This document shows, one piece after another, positions 42,412-49,571 of a stretch of 64,000 nt of DNA. A model generated the notes under the pieces. That model searched no databases and was not told where the DNA came from. It saw only the letters and a list, made by a program, of their open reading frames with translations. The DNA is from UBA1181 sp045226255 (GTDB lineage: Bacteria; Bacteroidota; Bacteroidia; Bacteroidales; Paludibacteraceae): the NCBI GenBank assembly GCA_045226255.1, contig JBGVCG010000022.1:132470-196469 (forward strand), written 5' to 3'. Both the position numbers and the translations under genes were made by a program. Positions within the stretch are counted from its first letter, which is position 1. Each line of letters opens with the position of its first letter.

Positions 42412-42681
42412 CTATATGCTAATAGCACTTCGTAATTCATTAAGTCCGATTTCGTAAATGTCTATATCTTTTTTCTCACAAACTTCAAATGACTCTTCCA
42501 TTAATCGGTTATATAATGGCACCTCATGCTTTGTAAATGTAGGTGTGCTATTTTCAACACATATATACTCCGCAAAATCATCATCTGGGTGGAAATTCAC
42601 TTTGCGTTCGTACACGAGATGATGGAAAAAAGCCTTTACATCATCTACTGTCCTAACATGGGAATTCTCGCAATAATTCAT
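42412..42681 (-). CDS. Small hypothetical protein, first gene of the defence-like trio
   Basis: An 89-residue acidic protein (VRTVDDVKAFFHHLVYERKV..., DIDIYEIGLNELR). The ATG at 42681 is chosen; two codons upstream is a TTG. It is probably cotranscribed with the following two genes (18-bp gap) from the promoter at 42707-42714. Its function is unknown. Confidence 0.6.
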   Translation of the reverse strand: MNYCENSHVRTVDDVKAFFHHLVYERKVNFHPDDDFAEYICVENSTPTFTKHEVPLYNRLMEESFEVCEKKDIDIYEIGLNELRSAISI

Positions 42682-42706
42682 GATCAATCCAATTTTTCAC
42701 TCCCCC

Positions 42707-42714
42707 CAAAGTTA
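42707..42714 (-). promoter_or_regulatory. -7 promoter element of the defence-like trio
   Basis: The minus strand reads TAACTTTG, matching TAnnTTTG, 26 bp before the ATG at 42681. A TTTG lies 23 bp further upstream (42738-42741), slightly beyond the usual spacing. Confidence 0.45.
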
Positions 42715-42780
42715 TGCAAAAAAATAATTGGTCGGAACAAAGTAGAAATGAAACTGAAAACTAATTTCGGATAGTGCGGA

Positions 42781-42837
42781 AACAAAGCGTAAGTAACGCC
42801 TTTTAGGGTGCGTGCCGACAAGGGTGTATGCGGTGGA
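42781..42837 (-). repeat. Cassette leader repeat, copy 1
   Basis: A 57-bp block matching 44664-44720 at 55 of 57 positions. It contains the palindromic core GCGTAAGTAACGCC and, on the minus strand, a GTCGGCAC segment. It lies between the zinc-ribbon gene and the small defence-like gene. Confidence 0.85.
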
Positions 42838-42886
42838 TGGAAGGATGGGATTTTGAGAGGGGGTGGGTGGGAGAAAAGCTTTTTGA

Positions 42887-43117
42887 TTACAATGGCATTG
42901 CTTGGAATGTTGTTGCTTCCTTAGCTATTTCTAGCGGACATTCATTGCATTTGACAGTATCGCAGTCACACAATGCACAGGGTAATATTGTTTCACCACA
43001 ATTAGGACAGGTCTGTTTCTCGAATAGAGAGTCCAGTTTTACTTCTGTCTCACAGTGTGGGCACCATTCGTAAACATGAGTGTGAATTTCATTTGTGAAT
43101 GTGTATTTTTCATTCAT
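42887..43117 (-). CDS. Small zinc-ribbon protein
   Basis: A 76-residue protein with cysteine pairs WCPHC, TCPNC, then CALCDCDTVKCNEC, enough for two zinc sites. No enzymatic domain is present. The ATG at 43117 is chosen (a TTG two codons upstream is possible). It lies 145 bp downstream of the Fic gene, in the same orientation, with two palindromes between. Confidence 0.65.
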   Translation of the reverse strand: MNEKYTFTNEIHTHVYEWCPHCETEVKLDSLFEKQTCPNCGETILPCALCDCDTVKCNECPLEIAKEATTFQAMPL

Positions 43118-43220
43118 TTTCAACTTGTTATTTTATCCAGACCAATAGCAGGACTAAGGAAGTCATTATATATTCTCGTGTTCAAATATATGTTAAAACT
43201 TAACTTGTCCCCGTCTTCGT

Positions 43221-43285
43221 GTTAAAAAATCCCGATTTTTTAACATGACATCTTTGATGTGTTAAAAAATTCGAGATTCTTTAAC
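43221..43285 (-). repeat. Two tandem palindromes at the end of the Fic gene
   Basis: Two near-identical inverted repeats, GTTAAAAAAT-4-ATTTTTTAAC (43221-43244) and GTTAAAAAAT-5-ATTCTTTAAC (43261-43285), start 40 bp apart. The second lies in the last codons of the Fic gene. The spacing and near-identity suggest operator sites or a double hairpin; no T-run follows. Confidence 0.7.
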
Positions 43286-44455
43286 ATGAACCGACTCAAT
43301 GCTTTCCGAAGGCTCTGTCGGCTCATTCTTTCCAAAGTTGAGGAAGAGATTCATTAGGCGAGTGTTGATGTAGTAGTTTTCCTTGCTCATCTTTTCTTTT
43401 CGGAGCAACCCCAATGACACTATCCTATCCAGATACTTAGAGGCCGTTTGCCGTGATATTTGCATGTTGGCTACAACATGGTCTATCTTTGTATAGGGAT
43501 GATAGAACAACCCGTTGAGAAGTTCATGATTATACTTGCTACCGAAATCCGCACGTATGATGTTCTTGTAATCTGCCATCAAACGGCCAATACTCTTGAC
43601 TAGTGAGATAGTGTCGTCTGCCGTCACTTCGACACCTTTCAGCATAAAAAGAATCCAAGCCTCCCATTCTGTCGCATTATCGGTGTTTTTGTCTCTTATA
43701 GCTTGTATTAAACGATAGTATTCGCCCTTGTTGTGTGTAATATAACGACTAAGATAAAGTATGGGCAAATCTAACAGACCAGATATGACCAGATAAAGTA
43801 TATTGATAATTCGCCCCGTGCGTCCATTGCCATCGTAAAATGGATGAATGCTTTCAAACTGATGGTGAATTATAGCCATTTTTATGAGGGGATCCAACTG
43901 ACTAATCTGATCATCGTTTATAAATTGCTCCAGATTTGACATGTACTTAGTAATAGCCTGTCCATCCTGCGGCGGTGTATACACAATTGCTCCATCGTTC
44001 TCGCGCATTAATTTCGTACCTGGTATAGTACGAAAACCTGCGGAACTTTGCTCTAATATCTGCTGAACATGCTTAATGTCATTGAGCGTAAGGATTGATT
44101 TGTTGCGCACCATACGGAAGCCTTCGTTAATGGCTTCGCGATAGAATAAGACTTCCTTGGTCGCTGCATTAATAAATTGATGGCTGAAGTCAAGCCCCGC
44201 ACGATACAAGTCATCTTGCGTGGTCACTATGTTTTCGACAGCCGAACTGTCTTTTGCCTCTTGAAGCGTCAGACTGCTAATTAGAATGCGTTCATTAGGT
44301 ATGGTCTGGGCTACACCCTTCAATTCTGCCAATTTTTTATTAGCTTTGATTACCTGCTTGAGAACTTCCTTAGTCTCTAAATCATAAGGCAAGGGCAGTG
44401 TGGGTATTGTATATGTTTTTTTCTCCTGCATCTGTATGTTTGTTACATTATCCAT
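43262..44455 (-). CDS. Fic family protein (AMP-transfer type)
   Basis: The 397-residue protein has the full Fic motif HPFYDGNGRTGR near residue 200, with the catalytic His. The N-terminal inhibitory helix motif is SSAVEN (near residue 62), so it is the class with built-in self-inhibition. A winged-helix-like C-terminal part (ANMQISRQTASKYLDRIV) suggests DNA binding. Fic proteins usually transfer AMP to target proteins. It forms a cassette between repeated leader elements. Confidence 0.92.
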   Translation of the reverse strand: MDNVTNIQMQEKKTYTIPTLPLPYDLETKEVLKQVIKANKKLAELKGVAQTIPNERILISSLTLQEAKDSSAVENIVTTQDDLYRAGLDFSHQFINAATKEVLFYREAINEGFRMVRNKSILTLNDIKHVQQILEQSSAGFRTIPGTKLMRENDGAIVYTPPQDGQAITKYMSNLEQFINDDQISQLDPLIKMAIIHHQFESIHPFYDGNGRTGRIINILYLVISGLLDLPILYLSRYITHNKGEYYRLIQAIRDKNTDNATEWEAWILFMLKGVEVTADDTISLVKSIGRLMADYKNIIRADFGSKYNHELLNGLFYHPYTKIDHVVANMQISRQTASKYLDRIVSLGLLRKEKMSKENYYINTRLMNLFLNFGKNEPTEPSESIESVHVKESRIF

Positions 44456-44563
44456 AGATATTTTGTTTTCCTAATCATATTTAATCCCTTTCACGCCATT
44501 TGTTGCCACATGGAAGCCATCGACGAGTGAATAGGGACGCACCTCTTGTTGGTATTTAAACTA

Positions 44564-44636
44564 TTTAGTATGTAGTGCCACTAATGTCGACGAAGGTGCC
44601 CACGACAGATGCAAAGATAAAATTTTTGAGAGAATT
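44564..44636 (-). repeat. Promoter/leader repeat, copy 4 (before Fic)
   Basis: It shares TTTAGTATGTAGTG and CGACAGATGCAAAGATA with 46224-46280 upstream of the RhuM-type gene. On the minus strand it includes TATCTTTG (44612-44619), a full -7 box, so it is probably the promoter and 5' leader of the Fic gene. Confidence 0.65.
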
Positions 44637-44663
44637 TTGGGGCGGGGAGGATGGACTTTTCTG

Positions 44664-44720
44664 AACAAAGCGTAAGTAACGCCTTTTAGGGTGGGTGCCG
44701 ACGAGGGTGTATGCGGTGGA
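44664..44720 (-). repeat. Cassette leader repeat, copy 2
   Basis: A 57-bp block 55/57 identical to 42781-42837, with core GCGTAAGTAACGCC. It lies downstream of the RhuM-type gene and upstream of the Fic promoter. Confidence 0.85.
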
Positions 44721-44802
44721 TTATAGAATGGGAATTCCCAATCGTTGATTTCCCTCTGATGGAACCATTTCCCTGACGACAGGAAAATGGTGCAAAACAA
44801 TT

Positions 44803-46185
44803 CTATTTCTTATCTCCGAACAACAGGTTTAATTGTTTGTCAAAATCACTCATGATTTCACGGTCTTGAATGATGCGGAACTTGTCGTATTCAGTAAGGG
44901 CTTTTTCTACCGCTTGTTCATGCGTCACACGTCCGGTGTCAGGAAGCAGTGAACGATTGTTCAAGTCCATGTAGCGTTGCAGGAGAGACGACCAGTCTGC
45001 CATTGTCATCAGAATATGGTCTTCTGCTCGTTGCTCGGCAATGTCGATGAAGGCACTGCTCAATCGGTTCAATGAGTCCACCTCCTTCTCGCTCAGATAG
45101 TTCTTGGCTACGGTAACATCCGACTTTACCACTCTGCCATCCGGAGCATTCTTCCATGTGGTCAATCCCATGTGCGGTCGTTCTGCATCTGCACGGTCGT
45201 ATATGATTTCAGCAGCTGTCTGTTTTGTGACAGCATAATGCATCATGTTCTGCACGGTTTTGAAGAATAGTTGCGTTTGTTTAGAATCCTTGTCATAGTC
45301 CGAACTACATTCACTGTAAATATCCGTAATCTTCTGATAATAGCGCCGCTCGCTGATACGTATCTCACGGATGCGGTCAAGCAAATCGTCAAAGTAGTCG
45401 GCTCCGAAGACGTTCTTTCCCTTCAGACGTTCATCATCCAATACAAACCCTTTGGTTAAGTATTCTTTCAATACTCGTGTGGCCCAAATCCGGAACTGGG
45501 TTGCCTCATAACTGTTCACACGATAACCAACGGCAATGACCACATCAAGGTTGTACATCATCACTTCTCCAGACCATTTGTCCGAAGGTATTCGAATTTT
45601 TTTAATTGCATCGGACAAATGGATTTCCCCACTATTTCCTATTTGTTGCAGATGATAAACAATATTTGGGACAGTCACTCCAAACAACTCCGCCATTCTC
45701 TGTTGAGATAGCCAAAAAGTGTTTGTGTCGAAGACCACTTGCACTTGTACTTTCCCACGCCCGCTTCTGTACATGAGCACAGACGACTCCATGCTTTTCA
45801 CTGCTTCGCTGGACGTCATGGTCGTACTGAAATACTGCTGTGCCGCCTTCACCATCTCTTTCTTTTGGTCGGCGTTCATAGCCACTGCCATACAGGCGGC
45901 ACGTGAAAGACGAATGCTCGTCACCTCTCTGACCGCACCGCTTCCCAGTTCTGCCATCTCTATTATTTCGACAAAGTGCTCACCCAGATGATACCCTTTT
46001 TGAGAAGTCCACGCTTGCGCCTTGGCTATGACACGCTCAAAGTTCCAATATTTGCCATAGCCCATCACTCGCGCCAACTTGCGCGAGTTCCACCATTCCT
46101 TGCCATCGGCATCCACCTCTCGCAGTTGCTCAAAAGGAGACTGTATCTCTGGTGTGTCGTTTGTGTTATGTTGCTTTTCAGTCAT
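44803..46185 (-). CDS. DinD-like/Bro-N plus RhuM fusion protein
   Basis: The 460-residue protein has two parts. Residues about 15-130 (WWNSRKLARVMGYGKYWNF..., ELGSGAVREVTSIRLSRAAC) match the DinD-like/KilA-N-type damage-inducible domain. From about 140, SVLMYRSGRGKVQVQVVF and FWLSQQRMAELFGV, through the IKKIRI block and YNLDVVIAVGYRVNS, are the RhuM family. RhuM proteins occur with phage and virulence loci, with no proven function. It stands alone between repeat copies 2 and 3. Confidence 0.82.
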   Translation of the reverse strand: MTEKQHNTNDTPEIQSPFEQLREVDADGKEWWNSRKLARVMGYGKYWNFERVIAKAQAWTSQKGYHLGEHFVEIIEMAELGSGAVREVTSIRLSRAACMAVAMNADQKKEMVKAAQQYFSTTMTSSEAVKSMESSVLMYRSGRGKVQVQVVFDTNTFWLSQQRMAELFGVTVPNIVYHLQQIGNSGEIHLSDAIKKIRIPSDKWSGEVMMYNLDVVIAVGYRVNSYEATQFRIWATRVLKEYLTKGFVLDDERLKGKNVFGADYFDDLLDRIREIRISERRYYQKITDIYSECSSDYDKDSKQTQLFFKTVQNMMHYAVTKQTAAEIIYDRADAERPHMGLTTWKNAPDGRVVKSDVTVAKNYLSEKEVDSLNRLSSAFIDIAEQRAEDHILMTMADWSSLLQRYMDLNNRSLLPDTGRVTHEQAVEKALTEYDKFRIIQDREIMSDFDKQLNLLFGDKK

Positions 46186-46203
46186 AATTGTTTGTCAAAC
46201 AAA

Positions 46204-46280
46204 AACAAAGCGTAAGTAACGCCTTTTAGTATGTAGTGTCGTAAGTGCCAACGAAGGCACACGCGACAGATGCAAAGATA
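46204..46280 (-). repeat. Promoter/leader repeat, copy 3 (before the RhuM-type gene)
   Basis: It combines both repeat types: 26 bp identical to copies 1 and 2 around GCGTAAGTAACGCC (46204-46229), then the copy-4-type sequence ending with the -7 box TATCTTTG on the minus strand (46273-46280). The leader can form a GTGCC/GGCAC hairpin. It fits a promoter plus 5' untranslated region of the RhuM-type gene. Confidence 0.7.
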
Positions 46281-46411
46281 AGAACTTTTGAGATATTTGC
46301 AGGTATGCAGAATGTATTTTTTATGTTCTTTTTACAGATATTAATGGAAGAATCAATGCCGCACTTTGTGAGGAAGGGACTTCTGGCTGTCGTTCCACCA
46401 TTTCCCTGACG

Positions 46412-46454
46412 TCAAAAAACAAAACCCCGGAACGAGCGTACTCATTCCGGGGTG
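46412..46454 (-). terminator. Terminator of the nitroreductase gene
   Basis: Minus strand: CCCCGGAA...TTCCGGGG (46425-46436 with 46441-46452, 12-position stem with one mismatch) is followed by a T-rich tail (TTTTGTTTTTT), 30 bp after the stop. Confidence 0.8.
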
Positions 46455-46483
46455 GAACCTATCTTTCCCCTGTTGGGGATCTA

Positions 46484-47149
46484 TTATTTCCAAACGTTGT
46501 AGTGGACGTTGCCTTCGTTCCACTTGTCCTTAGGAGCTGGAGACTCGGCAGGGTAGCCCATCGGGATGACGCAGAGGACGGTCTGGTTCTCCGGGATGTT
46601 CAGGATGCCGGCGAGCATCTTCGCCTTCGCCACGTTCGGGTAGGCTCCTGTCCATACCGCACCCAGTCCGAGCGCGTGCGCCGCCAAGAGGATGTTCTCC
46701 GTCGCTGCGGATGCGTCCTGTACCCAGAATTCTTTCACATCGCCCTCAGGCGCCTTGTCCATGTCGCCGCATACCACGATGGCCAACGGTGCGCCGGCCG
46801 CCATGCCAGCGTTAGGGGCGGAGTCCGCGATCTGCTTCAGGATCGCCTTGTCGTTCACCACGGTGAAGCTCCATGGCTGTCTGTTCATGGCGGAAGGAGC
46901 CGCCATACCGGCGCGCAGGATCTTCTCCACTTTCCAGTCCTCGACCGAGGTCTCCTGGTAGGCGCGGATGCTGGTTCGGTTGCTGATGGCCTCCAACACG
47001 ATGGCGGAACTGTCGACCGCCTGTTCGGTTGCCGCCGCTGGTGCCGCACCCTCGTTTTTACAACAGTTCCCGCAACATGCGGAAAGGGCAAACGCTCCCC
47101 CTACGATGAGCAGATTCGCCACAACGTTAAATAAATGTTTCTTATTCAT
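46484..47149 (-). CDS. Nitroreductase-family lipoprotein
   Basis: The 221-residue protein has a lipoprotein signal with lipobox LSAC (Cys at about 25) and further cysteines (CCGNCC). It then has the nitroreductase fold: ISNRTSIRAYQETSV, GMAAPSAMNRQPWSF, ASAATENILLAAHALGLGAVWTGAYP and the ending VIPMGYPAE. It should bind FMN and act in the periplasm or at a membrane surface, unusual for this mostly cytosolic family but seen in Bacteroidetes. It is divergent from the thioredoxin-fold gene. Confidence 0.9.
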   Translation of the reverse strand: MNKKHLFNVVANLLIVGGAFALSACCGNCCKNEGAAPAAATEQAVDSSAIVLEAISNRTSIRAYQETSVEDWKVEKILRAGMAAPSAMNRQPWSFTVVNDKAILKQIADSAPNAGMAAGAPLAIVVCGDMDKAPEGDVKEFWVQDASAATENILLAAHALGLGAVWTGAYPNVAKAKMLAGILNIPENQTVLCVIPMGYPAESPAPKDKWNEGNVHYNVWK

Positions 47150-47169
47150 AAAAATTAGGTATTAATATT

Positions 47170-47191
47170 CACAAATTTATATATATTTGTG
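47170..47191. promoter_or_regulatory. Palindromic divergent promoter
   Basis: A 22-bp near-palindrome (CACAAAT...ATTTGTG) contains a minus-strand -7 box TAAATTTG (47172-47179) for the nitroreductase gene and a plus-strand -7 box TATATTTG (47182-47189) for the thioredoxin-fold gene. The two starts are 57 bp apart, so the two promoters probably compete. Confidence 0.6.
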
Positions 47192-47205
47192 ATGAATTAT
47201 ATGCG

Positions 47206-48591
47206 ATGAAAAAGTTTTTTAACATATTTCTTTTGTTAAGCATCCCTTTCTTATCCTTCGCCAAGGAGGTGAAGGTATATGGAGTGGAACCCACATTCGC
47301 AGGCAAACAGCTGGAAATGAGGTGCTTTTTGGAGCAGATGGTGTCCAGTGAGAGGGTGTTGGCCACCTGTGATGTGGACTCGACGGGGGCTTTTTCATTC
47401 GTGTTCGACGTGACGGAGACTATGCAGGCGTTTATTCCGTCGGAGACGTCGAGGGGATTCATCTTCCTGGAACCTGGATCCCAATATGAGGTGAAGTTGT
47501 TCCCTTATCGGGAGCGTACGTTGATGCAGAAGTTGGATCCGTACTTCGCGCCGGTCGATTATTTGATGGAGATCGTCAAGCTGAAGCATGGAGACATAAA
47601 CGCCCAGTTGATGGAGTTTGAGGACGCGTTTGATTTTTATTCCGTAAAGCACCTGAAGTATGGTGCGGACGTGGATTCATTGAAGAAGTCGGTCGCGGAG
47701 ATCCATGAGATCTTCCCGGACTTCGCCTCCAAGCGCTTCCTCTGGGACTATCTTGATTACCGTTGCATGCTGATCCTGAACATGGCGCAGAACGCCAATC
47801 AGGCGAAGATCATAGAGGAGTTGAACAAGAAGGAGATAGACGATGCGAACCCTGCTTTTTGGGACCTTTTCAATACTCTTTTCGCTGATTTCATCAAACA
47901 GTCGGCATACGACCGTGAACAAGCTCTTACTTTCTCCCGTATCATCGAGGAGGGAAACGTGAAGATGTATTTCCTCACGATCAAGAACCGTTACGGGATA
48001 ACCAATCCGTTGTTGCGTGAGTTGGTCGCTATCAAGTGGCTATACGACTTGTTGGGATCCAACGAGTATGATCGGACAAAGGTGTATGAACTATTAAGGG
48101 GGGTGGGCAGCGTCATACAATGCCAGTCTAACCGTGATCTGCTGACTGTCATACTGAACAGCGCCTCTTCGAACTTGCCGGGAATGGATGCCCCTGACTT
48201 CACCGCGACATCCGTGGACGGCAAAACCCACCGTCTTTCTGAGTTGAAGGGCAATTATATATATCTGAATTTCGGAAATAGTTTCATAGACCAGACGCAA
48301 AAGGATTTGAATGTGCTGATGCGTTTCCACAGCGAGTATGGTAGGGATTTGGCCATCGTGAACGTCTTCCTGTATGACCAGATGGACCAGGTGATGAGGC
48401 TCTCCCTTCGCTTCGGTGGAAAGATGAACTTTTGGGTGGTCAAGGACTCTGACGCTGTGAAAAAACTTTTTGGTATAAAGAGCTTGCCATCTTTCTTCTT
48501 GCTTGATAAGGACGGCAACTTCCTGATGACGAGGGGGGCTGAGCCTAACGATGAATTGAAATTGCTTCTACAACGTATCTTGAAAAAGTGA
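47206..48591 (+). CDS. Secreted thioredoxin-fold (TlpA-like) protein without CxxC
   Basis: The 461-residue protein has a signal peptide (MKKFFNIFLLLSIPFLSFA). A domain at about 20-130 resembles the DUF4369-type N-terminal region of Bacteroidetes TlpA-like proteins. A helical middle part and a C-terminal thioredoxin-like domain follow (APDFTATSVDGKTHRLSELK, then YLNFGNSFIDQTQKDL near residue 355). The position where TlpA has WCxxC reads NSFID, so no redox cysteines are present. SLPSFFLLDKDG keeps the cis-Pro loop. It is probably a binding or scaffold protein rather than a thiol oxidoreductase. It is transcribed with the next gene. Confidence 0.75.
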   Translation: MKKFFNIFLLLSIPFLSFAKEVKVYGVEPTFAGKQLEMRCFLEQMVSSERVLATCDVDSTGAFSFVFDVTETMQAFIPSETSRGFIFLEPGSQYEVKLFPYRERTLMQKLDPYFAPVDYLMEIVKLKHGDINAQLMEFEDAFDFYSVKHLKYGADVDSLKKSVAEIHEIFPDFASKRFLWDYLDYRCMLILNMAQNANQAKIIEELNKKEIDDANPAFWDLFNTLFADFIKQSAYDREQALTFSRIIEEGNVKMYFLTIKNRYGITNPLLRELVAIKWLYDLLGSNEYDRTKVYELLRGVGSVIQCQSNRDLLTVILNSASSNLPGMDAPDFTATSVDGKTHRLSELKGNYIYLNFGNSFIDQTQKDLNVLMRFHSEYGRDLAIVNVFLYDQMDQVMRLSLRFGGKMNFWVVKDSDAVKKLFGIKSLPSFFLLDKDGNFLMTRGAEPNDELKLLLQRILKK

Positions 48592-48596
48592 CTATT

Positions 48597-49493
48597 ATGA
48601 ATGCTTGTGAACTTGTGTTGCGTGACGCTTTCCGACAGAAGCTAAATGAATTGATGTTGGATGAGGTCCTCTTGGAGGATCTGGATCGCGTCTATATGCC
48701 TTTGGCTAATCTCATACGAATGGGGTTCGATACGGACTCCAGAACACATATTATCGGTGTAAACGGTGCCCAAGGGGCTGGCAAAACTACTTTCGGACAA
48801 TTGCTGAAGGTGGTCCTGGAGCAGTCTTACGACTTGCGTGTCGCCCTCCTGAGCATTGACGATTTATATCTGAGCCGGGAGGATAGGCAACGTCTCGCCG
48901 ACGAGGTCCACCCGCTCCTCATGACCCGTGGCGTGCCTGGCACCCATGACGTGAAGCTGGGCGAGGATGTGCTCGACGCGCTCTGCAACGCGGGACCTAA
49001 GGATGTGACCCCGATCCCCCGCTTCAACAAGGCGCTCGACGACCCTTTCCCCCGTTCCGAGTGGGAACAGTTTGTGGGCCGGGCCGACGTCATCATCTTC
49101 GACGGATGGTTCATGGGCGCCGTCGAGCAGAAGGAGACGGAACTGCTCACGCCTATCAACGACCTCGAAAAGAAGGAGGACCCTTACTGCGTGTGGCGCC
49201 GCTACGTGAATAACCAATTAAAAGAGAATTATAAGTCTCTTTTCGCCAGACTGGACCTCCTCGTGATGCTCAAGGTGCCTTCGTTCGACAAGGTGTACCA
49301 ATGGCGCGCTTTGCAGGAGGAGAAACTGCGCATCAAGACGCAGGGACAAAAGAACCTGCGTGTGATGTCCGACGAGGAGCTGGTGCGCTTCATCTCCCAC
49401 TATGAGCGGTTGACCCGCCATATCCTGAACGAGATGCCTTCGCGCGTGGACGTGCTCTTCACGGTCAGCGACGATCATAGAATATGCATTTAA
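48597..49493 (+). CDS. P-loop kinase similar to plant-type D-glycerate 3-kinase
   Basis: The 298-residue protein has P-loop GAQGAGKT (57-64), SIDDLYLSRED, RGVPGTHDVKLGEDVLDAL and IPRFNKALDDPF, plus IFDGWFMG. The order and wording resemble the GLYK D-glycerate kinase family, so glycerate phosphorylation is the best guess. A GTG at 48588 overlapping the previous stop is an alternative start; the ATG at 48597 gives a normal N-terminus. The gene is nearly coupled to the thioredoxin-fold gene, a partnership I cannot explain. Confidence 0.7.
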   Translation: MNACELVLRDAFRQKLNELMLDEVLLEDLDRVYMPLANLIRMGFDTDSRTHIIGVNGAQGAGKTTFGQLLKVVLEQSYDLRVALLSIDDLYLSREDRQRLADEVHPLLMTRGVPGTHDVKLGEDVLDALCNAGPKDVTPIPRFNKALDDPFPRSEWEQFVGRADVIIFDGWFMGAVEQKETELLTPINDLEKKEDPYCVWRRYVNNQLKENYKSLFARLDLLVMLKVPSFDKVYQWRALQEEKLRIKTQGQKNLRVMSDEELVRFISHYERLTRHILNEMPSRVDVLFTVSDDHRICI

Positions 49494-49571
49494 GGTGGGT
49501 TCTTGTGAACTCACCGTTTCCATTCAATAAAAAATGGGTTTGAAACAATATTAGTACCCACATAATCGATT

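Larger units (their letters stand above)
44456..44802. other. Intergenic cassette boundary between RhuM-type and Fic genes
   Basis: No gene is supported. The stretch contains leader copy 2 (44664-44720), promoter/leader copy 4 (44564-44636) and a hairpin near 44764-44790 (ACCATTT...AAATGGT) just after the RhuM-type stop. The 15-mer ACCATTTCCCTGACG at 44764-44778 recurs at 46397-46411 on the far side of that gene. Confidence 0.6.
46186..46483. other. Intergenic: repeated leader, 15-mer repeat and terminator
   Basis: No gene is seen. It holds leader copy 3 (46204-46280) next to the RhuM-type gene, the second ACCATTTCCCTGACG (46397-46411) and the nitroreductase terminator (46412-46454). This is the left limit of the AT-rich accessory region going into the housekeeping genes. 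Confidence 0.6.

Noticed and set aside
35400..46480. Integrative element or prophage boundaries around the defence region
   Set aside because: No integrase, transposase or tRNA end is visible within the region; only the yjbQ-end duplication suggests integration and it encloses the serine hydrolase alone.
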